39,547 nt of DNA from the NCBI GenBank assembly GCA_021845645.1, contig JAJZVM010000033.1, positions 1 to 39,547 on the forward strand. Direction: 5' to 3'. Source of the stretch: Bacillota bacterium (lineage in GTDB: Bacteria; Bacillota_E; JAJZYS01; JAJYTV01). The notes below the pieces were generated by a model, which saw only the letters and a program-made list of their open reading frames with translations, did no database searches and had not been told where the DNA came from. Below, piece by piece: positions 15,901 through 23,367 of this stretch (positions within the stretch are counted from its first letter, which is position 1; every line of letters begins with the position of its first letter). Both the position numbers and the translations under genes were made by a program.

Positions 15901-18045
15901 GTCGCGTGGCCCCCTGCCAACGCGAGCTTCGACCTCACGCAGGGCGGCACCGCCGTATCCCAGGACTACCTCGTCGTGGCGCCTCTCCTCGCCGGCCAGC
16001 CGCAGCAGGACCAGTCGATCTGGCTTGGGCCGTCGGCGGCGGACGGCAGCCTGGAGGGCGTCCTCTCCCCGGGAACCTACGAGATCATGGCCGTCCAGAG
16101 CGAGACGTCCGAAAGCCCGCTCGACCTCTCCGCAGAGGCCGAGACCTTCGTGGTGCCTGCGAGCGGCAGCGCCTCGACCGTTGCGGTCGCGGTCCCTGCG
16201 CCGGACCTCAGCCTTCAGCTGAGCGGCGCGAGCGTCGCCTACGCCTGGGTTGAGGTGGCCCCCGAGAGCGGCTCCCAAAGCCCCGACATGTCGAAGGCCA
16301 TGTGGCTGATGGCGGAAAGGAGCGGCCTTGTGACCGCGAACGTCCCGGCGATGAGCTCCACCTGGTACGTGGTCGCCCTCTCGAGCCCAGGCTCGGGCGG
16401 CGTGACATCGCTCGAGCAGTCCTTCCAGCTCGGCGCCACCGTGAACGTCACCTGGCCCGGCAGCTTCACCCTCAGCCTCCAGAACGCGGCGGGTCCCATC
16501 GCAAGCCAACCGGTGACGCTCCGGGAGACGGCCGGGCCGACCGTCGGAGCGGAGATGGAGCTCACAACCGACAGCCATGGCGACCTGCTGCTCGACGCCC
16601 CGCCAGGCTCCACCTGGCAGGTGCTCAGCTACGGCACGCCCATGGTCGACGTGTCCGGCAGCGCCGCAACGTTCCAGGTCACAGGAACGGGCACGAGCCT
16701 CACCGTCCCCTCCGCGGACGTCACGGGCAGCGTGAGCGCGTCCGGTGCGGCGGTCGGGAGCGCGTCGGTGAGCTTCGTCGAACTGGGATCGAACGGCCTC
16801 CCGGACTGGTCCTTAGAGGGATCTGCGCTCGCGGGCGCGAGCGGCCAGTTCCAAGCGGCTCTAGCCAGTGGTACATGGCTCGTCGAAGGCTACTGGGATC
16901 CGGCGAACGCGACGTGGGTCGATCTCAGCGCGCAGGACGAGACCTTCACCGTGAGCCAGGGCAGCGTCGTGGGTCCGATATCGGTCGCGGCCATCGGTCC
17001 CGACGTCGAGGGCAGCGTAAGCGACGGCCAGGGAGGCCACCTCATCGGCGGCACGGTGGTGTTCGTCAACACGGCGACGGGAACAGGAGTGAGCCTGAAC
17101 ATCGACCCGAGCGGCGACTACTCCGGATATCTCGCCGCGGGTACGTGGCAAGCCCAGGCGATCGTCAACCCGAGCGGCGTCGAGGCGAACCTCAGCGGCA
17201 TCAGCCTGACGACGTCCGGATCCCTGCAGACGGAAAACCTCACATGGCCGACGATGAACGTCAGTGGACGGACGCTTGGTGGCATAGGCGACGCGCTCGC
17301 CTATGCGACGGTGTTCCTCGCCCCGAGCGCCGATCTGCACGACCCGAACGACTGGCTGGCCGTCACCTCGGACGCGCTCGGCAGGTTCTACCTGTCCCTC
17401 ACGCCGGGCACCTGGTACCTAGAGGGCATGAGCGAGGCGGGCGGTCAGTGGGTGCCCCTGCAGCAGAGTTTCAGCGTTCCCTCGGGCGGCAGCGTAACCC
17501 TGACCGCACAGGTTCCCTCGGGCGGCCTGAGCCTCCAGCTGAGCGCGCCCGACGGCAGCCCGGCCGCCGGTGCCTGGGTCGAGCTGACACCGTCCGGCCT
17601 GGGCGCGTCGCAGCCGTTCTTCTTCGAGGCCGATCAGAGCGGCGCGGTCACAGCCGCCGTGCCGGCGGGGACCTACCAGGTGAACGGCTACTGGACCGCC
17701 CAGGGCCAGTTCGTGGCCCCGGCCCAGGCGATCCAAGTCGGCGTTCCATTCGCGGGTACGGTCACGGTGCAGCCGGCCTTGGGCGGCGTGGGGCTCACGG
17801 TGACCCTGAACGGCAGCGCGGTCACGGTGCCGGTCAACGTCCTGATCGCGCCCAGGGGCGGCGCCGCCACCTGGTACCTCACCTCCGTGAGCGGCGCCCT
17901 GCCTCTGCTGCCGGACGGCAGCTACACGATCGAGGGCGTCGCCACAAGGGCCAGCGAGGCGACAGGACTCAGCCAGCCCTTCACGGTCACTGGCGGCGTG
18001 CCGAGCCCCTTGACGCTCGACATCAGCGCCGCGGGCGTGCACTGA
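12970..18045 (+). CDS. Giant exported repeat protein with carboxypeptidase-regulatory-like modules
   Basis: A 1691-residue exported protein. The start is ATG 12970 (GTGGGGA upstream), not ATG 12952, because a clean signal peptide then follows: basic RRRGFREA, then a hydrophobic core (VSTVLSALLILFGLLG) and a likely cut after SSAAAS. Residues about 30-780 are a series of beta-rich, Ser/Thr/Gly/Ala-rich segments without a named domain. From about residue 800 to the end there are repeated modules of about 80-100 residues, each with a pattern of V..G.V.. followed by G.F...L..GTW.(V/L)EGYW.P, like the carboxypeptidase-regulatory (CarboxypepD_reg/SdrD B-like) beta-sandwich fold. No SLH or LPXTG anchor is present. 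The next gene begins 28 bases after the stop and is an SLH protein, so they form a surface operon and may assemble together. Cysteines are essentially absent, as in S-layer proteins. Function beyond structure or adhesion is unknown. Confidence 0.8.
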   Translation: MRRRGFREAVSTVLSALLILFGLLGSSAAASTGLASASYDPASGTYQIQYYMENADATANPTISLDLSGAPGLISSSVTDAVYAQLASAITVTTTTPSETLPVSHLIWDSGSGILSFSYQGDPDAGDALTITLGPSPYINTLAPLSTVGIGVKTDADSAYATADLTIPPMFSAKLTSLTTASSLATLDVTVYPETQNVTTAVYVQSTDSGLDLTSAGIQATVNGSPVSGNYDATANAYVIPGVGVGTSFALGLSQVPTGPASTTPYELGISTLADPAGTQVPYSLGSVRSLAVSLSDLAAGEASSYGLSFDTQSALASGDAIDVQLPTLQGPLPQGDVSLSANGASVPFAALYFDSSGGDLVIPLSGAIAAGAEVSLTLGAYEDIPNPSPPSQSQVAVWTTGDSEPATVDVGYVTTASAPGASQVSVQSATTQLGSPTRYSLTFTPTTALAGGQAQTVNITGLAWNGTPRRSDITAQQGTQALTPSYVGYAGGMLSVAFEQDLAAAAPVTMQIGALDGNAALEGAEVPGSGPLQVAVATSAGEGLTSAQPVTLGLPTYQLNASPGNGTAGAADGVSLFFGGPAATFGSSDVLTVDFSHSDMALPTGQTAPVVEVHGASGAAALPSSAVTWSTASQTLTVGLAELVQSSDPSQWLSLTIGMVNGAEGSGYIVASLDGQPASVSSYDITAAPTLTGTDSTLGASDTFTLSFAPSEGQQGSATFSPDLSPFAQANMLPPTQGAQFAQPGSAPVAATITTAGLSSTLTVPETVYAGLTDQLSFTLTNPSSFTDVWASGGSQTDSPGVLLGTPDVTGTVVGPTGQPVPGAQVFLSDATNASAAPITLTADGTGQFAGSLGADTFEIDGYYDPNLQMVFNLETPILIADPSTTPDAGITVQAPQANVVGTVAGTPSEVAGDAILLESSQQRYAAVSANQNGDIYGALPPGTWQAIQIVGMAGQASIDPAVTITVPSSGTATLDVAWPPANASFDLTQGGTAVSQDYLVVAPLLAGQPQQDQSIWLGPSAADGSLEGVLSPGTYEIMAVQSETSESPLDLSAEAETFVVPASGSASTVAVAVPAPDLSLQLSGASVAYAWVEVAPESGSQSPDMSKAMWLMAERSGLVTANVPAMSSTWYVVALSSPGSGGVTSLEQSFQLGATVNVTWPGSFTLSLQNAAGPIASQPVTLRETAGPTVGAEMELTTDSHGDLLLDAPPGSTWQVLSYGTPMVDVSGSAATFQVTGTGTSLTVPSADVTGSVSASGAAVGSASVSFVELGSNGLPDWSLEGSALAGASGQFQAALASGTWLVEGYWDPANATWVDLSAQDETFTVSQGSVVGPISVAAIGPDVEGSVSDGQGGHLIGGTVVFVNTATGTGVSLNIDPSGDYSGYLAAGTWQAQAIVNPSGVEANLSGISLTTSGSLQTENLTWPTMNVSGRTLGGIGDALAYATVFLAPSADLHDPNDWLAVTSDALGRFYLSLTPGTWYLEGMSEAGGQWVPLQQSFSVPSGGSVTLTAQVPSGGLSLQLSAPDGSPAAGAWVELTPSGLGASQPFFFEADQSGAVTAAVPAGTYQVNGYWTAQGQFVAPAQAIQVGVPFAGTVTVQPALGGVGLTVTLNGSAVTVPVNVLIAPRGGAATWYLTSVSGALPLLPDGSYTIEGVATRASEATGLSQPFTVTGGVPSPLTLDISAAGVH

Positions 18046-18073
18046 GATGCTGCTGAGAAAAAGGAGTGCAGCC

Positions 18074-21000
18074 ATGTTGCGACGCGCCTTCGTGCTGCCT
18101 GCCCTCTTCGGGCTCCTCCTGGCGACCGCGATCGTTCCGGCTCCTGCGACGGCCGCGGTCCGCGTGACCATGTCGCCCTCGGCGCTGCCGATCGGCTACA
18201 CGCAGCAGACGATCACCGCCCAGGACCCTGCCGGGCCCTTCACCTCCTCGACCCCTCCGGCCGTCTTCGTCACGGACAGCGCTGGCGCGCAGCAGAACGT
18301 CGTGACAGGTGTCGAGCAGCTGAGCCCTGACGCGATCTCCTTCACCCTCAAGGGAGGGCTCGGCGGCGGCGCATACACCGTCGACGTCGTGGAGGGCGCG
18401 ACGAGGCTCCAAGGGTCCCTGACCGTCGGAACGGTGAAGGCGAGCCTCGTCACGTCCACGGTGGCGGCCGGCGACGCACAGACCCAGCAGGTGACCGTGC
18501 AGGGCGAGAACACCGCGTTCTCCGGGGCGACGGCCGTCGAACTCCTGGACGAGGGCGGAAGCGCCATCGCGACCAGCCTGCCGGTCGACGTGCTCGGTTC
18601 AGGCGAACTGACGGTGACGTTGCCGGCTTCTCTGCAGGCGGGTACCGACCAGTTGCAGATCACGGGCGTGCCGACCGCTCTCAGCCTCAGCGTCGCCCTG
18701 CCGAGCCTGAACCTCCAGGAGTCCTCCTACCCGGCTGGCTATACGACATCCCCCTCGATCTCGGCGACGCTGCACGACCTTCCCGGCAGCGCAGCGCCGA
18801 GCGTCAGCCTGGTTCCCACCGCCGGCGGCACGGCGCAGTCGGCAAGCGGCGTCACCCTGAGCGGGATGTCGCTCACCTTCCTCTTGCCGCTCGGCCTCTC
18901 CCAAGGCAGCTACCACGTGGTGGTCGCGGGCGGCGGCGTCTCGATGTCCAGGCCGTTCACCATCGGGGCCGCGCCGACGCTCGCGCTCTCGCCCTCTAGC
19001 CTCCTTTCGGGCTACGGGCCGACGACGATCGCGGTGGGCGGCGAGGACGATCTCTTCAGCGCCAGCACCACCGTCAGCGTCGCGAGCTCCCTGGGGACCG
19101 TGGAGTCGAGGTACGTCAGCGCCCCCTCCTTCGGCGGCTCGAGCGGCTCCTTCGCGCTCGAGCCGGGCCTCCCTCAGGGGACGTACACCGTCACCGTGGC
19201 TACGCCCGGCTTCCCGGTCCTGACCGGCACGATCACCGTCGGCGGCGCAGAGCTCGAGATCAGCGGCCCTAGATCGGTCACGGCCGGCAAGGCCGCCACC
19301 TTCACCGTCGAGAGCCTGCAGTCCGGGGCGCCCACGCCGGTGGGCGCGGCCTTGCCGGTGCAGCTCGGCCTGCTCGAGGGATCGGGCACCCTCAGCCCCC
19401 AGAGCGGCAGCATCGCGATCGCGGCGGGCAGCGTGACAGAGACCTTCACGCTGACGACCGACGTCGCGCAGACCGTGATCGTGCAGGCGAAGGCCGCGAG
19501 CTACGGCCTGGCGACCGCGAGCGTCTCCTTCGTGGCGGGGGCGGCGAGCCGGCTCGCGATCGCCGGCCTGCCCCTGACGCTGGGCGATGACTCTGCGTCC
19601 CCCTTCACCGTCAGCGTCGAGGACGCCCAGGGCAACGCCGTCACTCTGGCGGGGTCCGTGGAACTCTCGCTCAGCGCGAGCGGCGGCTACGTCACCACGT
19701 CCGCCGGGACGAGCCCCGTCACGAGCTACGCACTCACCGAGGGCTCCGCCTCGTTCGTCTTCCACCCGACAGCGGTCGGATCGGGCGGCGTCTCGGTCAG
19801 CGCCCTGGGACTCGGCACGGCCACGGCGACGACCGCGATCGCAGCCGGCAGCCCGCAGGTCCTCGAGCTGAGCGCCGCGACCGCCTCGCCTGCCGCCGGC
19901 GCCGCAGACGCCATCACCATCCGTCTCCTGGACGCCGCGGGCCATGCCGCCACGGCGGCTTCGAACCTGAGCGTGGCGCTCAGTGCCACCGAGGGCCTGT
20001 TCTACAGCACCTCGGCTCAGGCATCCGAAATCACGGCGGCCACCATCACCGCCGGCCAGTCCCAGGCGACCGTGTACTACGCGTCGTCGTCCGCGGGCCC
20101 TGCGTCCGTCCTCGCGCAGTCGAGCGGCATCACGTCGGCGCAGGCGAGCCTCGACGTCGCGGCGGCGGCGGGGGGCTCCTCTGTCTCCGGCGCATCGGGC
20201 GCCCCGCCGGGAATGGGCGCTGCTTCGCCGCCGACGGCCGACGTGACCTCCACGGCGACCGAGACCTCGTCGGGTGGCGAGATGGTGCTCACCGTCGACC
20301 CGTCGCTTCTGGCCGGCATGGTGCCTGCGACCGCGTCCGACCTCACGTTCCATGCCGCGGCCGTCGCGGCGCGGCTCGACCTGCCGGCGGGCGCGGTCGC
20401 GGCGGCGGCCGCAGATGCCGTCACCCTGAGCACCGCCGCCGGCTCCTTCACCATCCCGGTCGGGAAGGTGCTCACCCCGGCCGTGCTCAAGCAGCTCGGC
20501 GCAGCCGGCACCGCCGACGTGTCGCTGTCCATCACCGTGACCCCGGCGAGCCTGCCCGCGCTTCACGGCATGACCGTGCTCGGCACGCCGCTCACCGCCC
20601 AGGTGACGGCCAGCGTATCGGGGACTGAGACCGCCCTGGACCAGTTCGCGTCGCCGGTGACGGAGGTCTTGCGGCTTGCGGCGCCTCCCGATCCGGACAC
20701 CGCCACCGGAGTCATGCTCGTGAACGGGACGCCGGAGCATGCGAGAACGCAGTTCTCCGGTGCGGATGCCACCATCCTGGCGTACCAGGATGCGACGTAC
20801 GCCGTCATCTCCCAACAGCTGCAGTTCAAGGACATCGCGGGGCTGCCCCAGGCCCAGGCGATCGAAGATCTTGCCGACAAGCTCGTCACCTCCGGCGTGA
20901 CGCCTGGCACCTACGATCCCAAGGGAGGCGTCACGCGGGCCCAGTTCGCAGCGCTGGTCGTCCGGGCGCTCGGGCTCTGGGGCATCGGGCAGGGCGCCCA

Positions 21001-21364
21001 TTTCAAGGATGTCGGCAAGGGGTACTGGGCGGCCCCGATGATCGACGCGGCGTCGGCGGAGCAGTTCATCGAGGGCTACCCGGACGGCATGTTCCACCCC
21101 AGGGCTGAGATCACCAACGACCAGATGGCCGCGATCGCCGCAAGGGCCATGGCGTTCCTCGGCGTAGGGCGGGGAGTCGCGTCGGTGCAGCCGCGCGATG
21201 AGGCGGCGATTCCCGCCTGGGCGCGGGCGGACGTCGCGCTCGTGCTGTCGCGCGGCATCATGGGCACCGGCGCCCACGGCGACTTCGCGCCTGCGGCCGT
21301 GACGACCAGGGCACAGGCCGCGCAGATCGTCTGGAACCTGATGCAGGCCGCGGGCATCGAGTAG
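18074..21364 (+). CDS. SLH-domain surface protein
   Basis: A 1096-residue exported protein. The start ATG 18074 has AAGGAG seven bases upstream; ATG 18047 lacks an SD. The signal peptide has LRRAFVLP, a hydrophobic stretch and a likely cut after PAPATAA. The middle consists of repeated beta-sandwich segments with Ig-like features (SVEDAQGNAVTLAGSVEL is a Big_1-type motif) and a stalk near residues 700-720. Residues about 917-1096 contain three SLH domains: FKDIAGLPQA..VTRAQFAALV, FKDVGKGYWAAPMI..ITNDQMAAIA, and a weaker third ending in VTTRAQAAQIV. SLH domains bind pyruvylated secondary cell-wall polysaccharide, so this protein should be the wall-anchored partner of the upstream exported protein. 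No csaB (pyruvyl transferase) is in the window. A GC-rich hairpin ends the operon. Confidence 0.87.
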   Translation: MLRRAFVLPALFGLLLATAIVPAPATAAVRVTMSPSALPIGYTQQTITAQDPAGPFTSSTPPAVFVTDSAGAQQNVVTGVEQLSPDAISFTLKGGLGGGAYTVDVVEGATRLQGSLTVGTVKASLVTSTVAAGDAQTQQVTVQGENTAFSGATAVELLDEGGSAIATSLPVDVLGSGELTVTLPASLQAGTDQLQITGVPTALSLSVALPSLNLQESSYPAGYTTSPSISATLHDLPGSAAPSVSLVPTAGGTAQSASGVTLSGMSLTFLLPLGLSQGSYHVVVAGGGVSMSRPFTIGAAPTLALSPSSLLSGYGPTTIAVGGEDDLFSASTTVSVASSLGTVESRYVSAPSFGGSSGSFALEPGLPQGTYTVTVATPGFPVLTGTITVGGAELEISGPRSVTAGKAATFTVESLQSGAPTPVGAALPVQLGLLEGSGTLSPQSGSIAIAAGSVTETFTLTTDVAQTVIVQAKAASYGLATASVSFVAGAASRLAIAGLPLTLGDDSASPFTVSVEDAQGNAVTLAGSVELSLSASGGYVTTSAGTSPVTSYALTEGSASFVFHPTAVGSGGVSVSALGLGTATATTAIAAGSPQVLELSAATASPAAGAADAITIRLLDAAGHAATAASNLSVALSATEGLFYSTSAQASEITAATITAGQSQATVYYASSSAGPASVLAQSSGITSAQASLDVAAAAGGSSVSGASGAPPGMGAASPPTADVTSTATETSSGGEMVLTVDPSLLAGMVPATASDLTFHAAAVAARLDLPAGAVAAAAADAVTLSTAAGSFTIPVGKVLTPAVLKQLGAAGTADVSLSITVTPASLPALHGMTVLGTPLTAQVTASVSGTETALDQFASPVTEVLRLAAPPDPDTATGVMLVNGTPEHARTQFSGADATILAYQDATYAVISQQLQFKDIAGLPQAQAIEDLADKLVTSGVTPGTYDPKGGVTRAQFAALVVRALGLWGIGQGAHFKDVGKGYWAAPMIDAASAEQFIEGYPDGMFHPRAEITNDQMAAIAARAMAFLGVGRGVASVQPRDEAAIPAWARADVALVLSRGIMGTGAHGDFAPAAVTTRAQAAQIVWNLMQAAGIE

Positions 21365-21378
21365 GCCACGCATGCGCA

Positions 21379-21411
21379 CGCCGCAGCCGCCCCGACCGGG
21401 CGACTGCGGCG
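21379..21411 (+). terminator. Terminator of the surface operon
   Basis: CGCCGCAG (21379-21386) and CTGCGGCG (21404-21411) form an 8-bp stem with an inner CGCCC/GGGCG pairing. It begins 15 bases after the SLH gene stop. Only a short TTGCT follows. The 400 bases up to the converging SEC-C gene (21412-21823) contain no convincing gene. Confidence 0.65.
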
Positions 21412-21823
21412 CGTTGCTACGCTCCCGCGCGTGGCGGCGACCACCAGGAGATCCCTGACCGCCCGAGGGTGTCGCCATCGCCTACCTTGGCTCGGCAGCT
21501 GCCGGTCACGCGCGGCTCGCTGCTGCTTGTCGCGGCGACCTTAGATACCCCCGCGGCACGGGGCTCCAGCGGCGAGACGCGCTGCGACGGACGCCCCGCT
21601 CGATTGCGGGAGGGCTTTCGCATCGGTCACTCCCGCGCGAGCTCTTGCGGTGCAGATGTCCCCCGGCCCCGATCAGGGCGCGGCTCTGCAGGGCGGGCGC
21701 CGGAAGAGGCGAGGCGTCCTCTGTGCGGGCCCGCGAAGGCACGCCGCCGCACCCGCGCAGCTCCCCGGACGCGAGGATCCGCCGAGGACGCGCGACGGCC
21801 TGCTTCCCGGGGACCTCGTCGCT

Positions 21824-22912
21824 TCAGGCGTCGCGCCCGCAGCATCGCTTGTACTTCCGGCCGCTGCCGCAGGGACAGGGATCGTTGCGGCCGGAGCCGA
21901 GCGCCCGCCGCAAGGGCCTGTCGCCTGATGGGACGAAGTCGCCGCGCGGCGCGCCCTCTTCCGGCAGGCTGCGATCCGGGTTGAGGAGAAGCGCGGCGAG
22001 CGGCAGGAACGCATCCGCATCGTCCCCGCGCGTGCGGATGTGGATCGTCTTCTCCTCGATGCTGGTCCACGTCGCATCGGCAGACCTGCCTGCCGCGATC
22101 TCCTCATCGGTTGGAAAGAAGGGAATCTCCCCATCGGAATCCCGGTGGATGCGCATGAGATCCCGCAGCGTGGCGGCAAGGAGCTTGCGCATCTCCCTGA
22201 GCGGCAGCACGCGGTAACGCCGCGCCACGGCGACAGCCTGGCGAAGATGCCTGGCGGCCTCCGCCGCATCGAGGCGGCGCAGCATGTGGCCGACGAGCAG
22301 GAGGGCCTCGAAGTGACCGGGTTCGATCCGGAGCGCGTGCTCCGCGGCGGCCATCGCCAGGTCCGGCCTGCCGCCCGTCAAGTAGACGTTCGCAAGGCGC
22401 ACCAGGTGCTGGGCGTTCGTGGGATCCGCGAGCAGGAGGCCGAGCAGGTGCTCCTCCGCCTCGCTGCTGCTGCGCGGCCGGTAGCCGTCGAAGAGTTCGA
22501 TCTCGCCGACGCCGTCCGGCGCATGGATGCCGAAGCGGCGCAGGGCCCCGGCCGCGATGGCGCCGAGGGCCAGGTAGTCGAGGTCCGGCGAGGTCCATGG
22601 CCCGCCGGCGCCGCAACTGCGGCAGCGGAAGTAGCCGACGAAGGTGAGATGCCGCTCGTCGCCCCGCTCCTGCGACACGAGGACGCGGCCGATGTCGTAG
22701 ACGCCCTGGGCGCCGCAGGCGCCGCAGGTGAGTTCCTGCAGGTTCTCCTGCCAGCCGCTGCGGCAGAGGTCACGATGCTCGGCCACCTGTCCAACGAACT
22801 GCCCCGGAAGCATGTTCGTGCCAGACACCTCCCGCCCGGGGTCGCCGCCGGTCAGGAGCTTGTAGAAAGAAGGATGGTAGCGCTCGAGTTCGCGGTCCAC
22901 GTCCGCATGCAC
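21824..22912 (-). CDS. Zinc-ribbon, TPR and SEC-C motif protein
   Basis: A 362-residue soluble protein. The start GTG 22912 is the best choice in a long frame open upstream, though its SD is weak. A zinc ribbon is formed by C63/C66 (CGAC) and C97/C100 (CRSC). A TPR-like helical region follows at about 140-240 (HLLGLLLADPTNAQHLVRLANVY, then a repeat ending ALRIEPGHFEALLLVG). The protein ends in a classic SEC-C motif, DPCPCGSGRKYKRCCG, which binds zinc and in SecA contacts SecB and the ribosome. The region between (IPFFPTDEEI..) is unrecognised. It lies divergently from the SNF2 helicase gene with 455 bases between. Zn-ribbon/TPR/SEC-C proteins of this kind occur next to helicase and defence genes, but the function is unknown. 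Confidence 0.8.
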   Translation of the reverse strand: MHADVDRELERYHPSFYKLLTGGDPGREVSGTNMLPGQFVGQVAEHRDLCRSGWQENLQELTCGACGAQGVYDIGRVLVSQERGDERHLTFVGYFRCRSCGAGGPWTSPDLDYLALGAIAAGALRRFGIHAPDGVGEIELFDGYRPRSSSEAEEHLLGLLLADPTNAQHLVRLANVYLTGGRPDLAMAAAEHALRIEPGHFEALLLVGHMLRRLDAAEAARHLRQAVAVARRYRVLPLREMRKLLAATLRDLMRIHRDSDGEIPFFPTDEEIAAGRSADATWTSIEEKTIHIRTRGDDADAFLPLAALLLNPDRSLPEEGAPRGDFVPSGDRPLRRALGSGRNDPCPCGSGRKYKRCCGRDA

Positions 22913-23367
22913 CTTGCGTCTTTTTGGGCTTTGGTCCGGTTCCGCCCGGAGCAGCCAGACCGAGCGTACAGGAGCCGACGGAGCCGCACAATCGGTCCAT
23001 GTGCATGTCCCGGCCGGGGATGGTGCAGGCCCAAGGGCAGGCTGCTCCCGCGATACCTCGCAGCCTCTGGCCGGTGCGGGCCGCTGGCCTGCCCTGCCGA
23101 CTGGATCGCGCGCCAGGGACCGCGATGCGGCTTTCGGACCCGGCGCCGATCCGCTGGCAGGCGCAGCGATCGCATCGAGCCTTCGCTGGCGCATCGGCCT
23201 TCTCCGTCTGGAACCGGCGAGGCCGACCCATCCTGCGGCAGCGGCCGATCCGCAAGCCAGGCGCCGCTTCCGGGCGGCACACGGTCTGGTGGGTATCTCC
23301 GCGCGAAGGAGCGGCGGCCTGCTGGCGCGAAAGGCATCCTGAACACATCCACGGGAGTTGAGTGTAC
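22913..23367. other. Divergent intergenic region
   Basis: 455 bases between the SEC-C gene (minus) and the SNF2 helicase gene (plus). Long frames cross it on both strands but have no SD and no domain-like sequence, so they are probably non-coding. It should hold both promoters; no consensus boxes stand out. Confidence 0.4.

Noticed and set aside
12832..16578. Very long open frame on the minus strand (1248 codons) opposite the first exported protein
   Set aside because: It is Arg/Gly/His-rich with no domain pattern, the usual antisense shadow of GC-rich coding DNA. The plus strand has a signal peptide, SD and repeats.
18599..21478. 959-codon minus-strand frame opposite the SLH gene
   Set aside because: Antisense shadow: composition Arg/Gly/Asp-rich and no start with SD. 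The plus-strand SLH domains are unmistakable.
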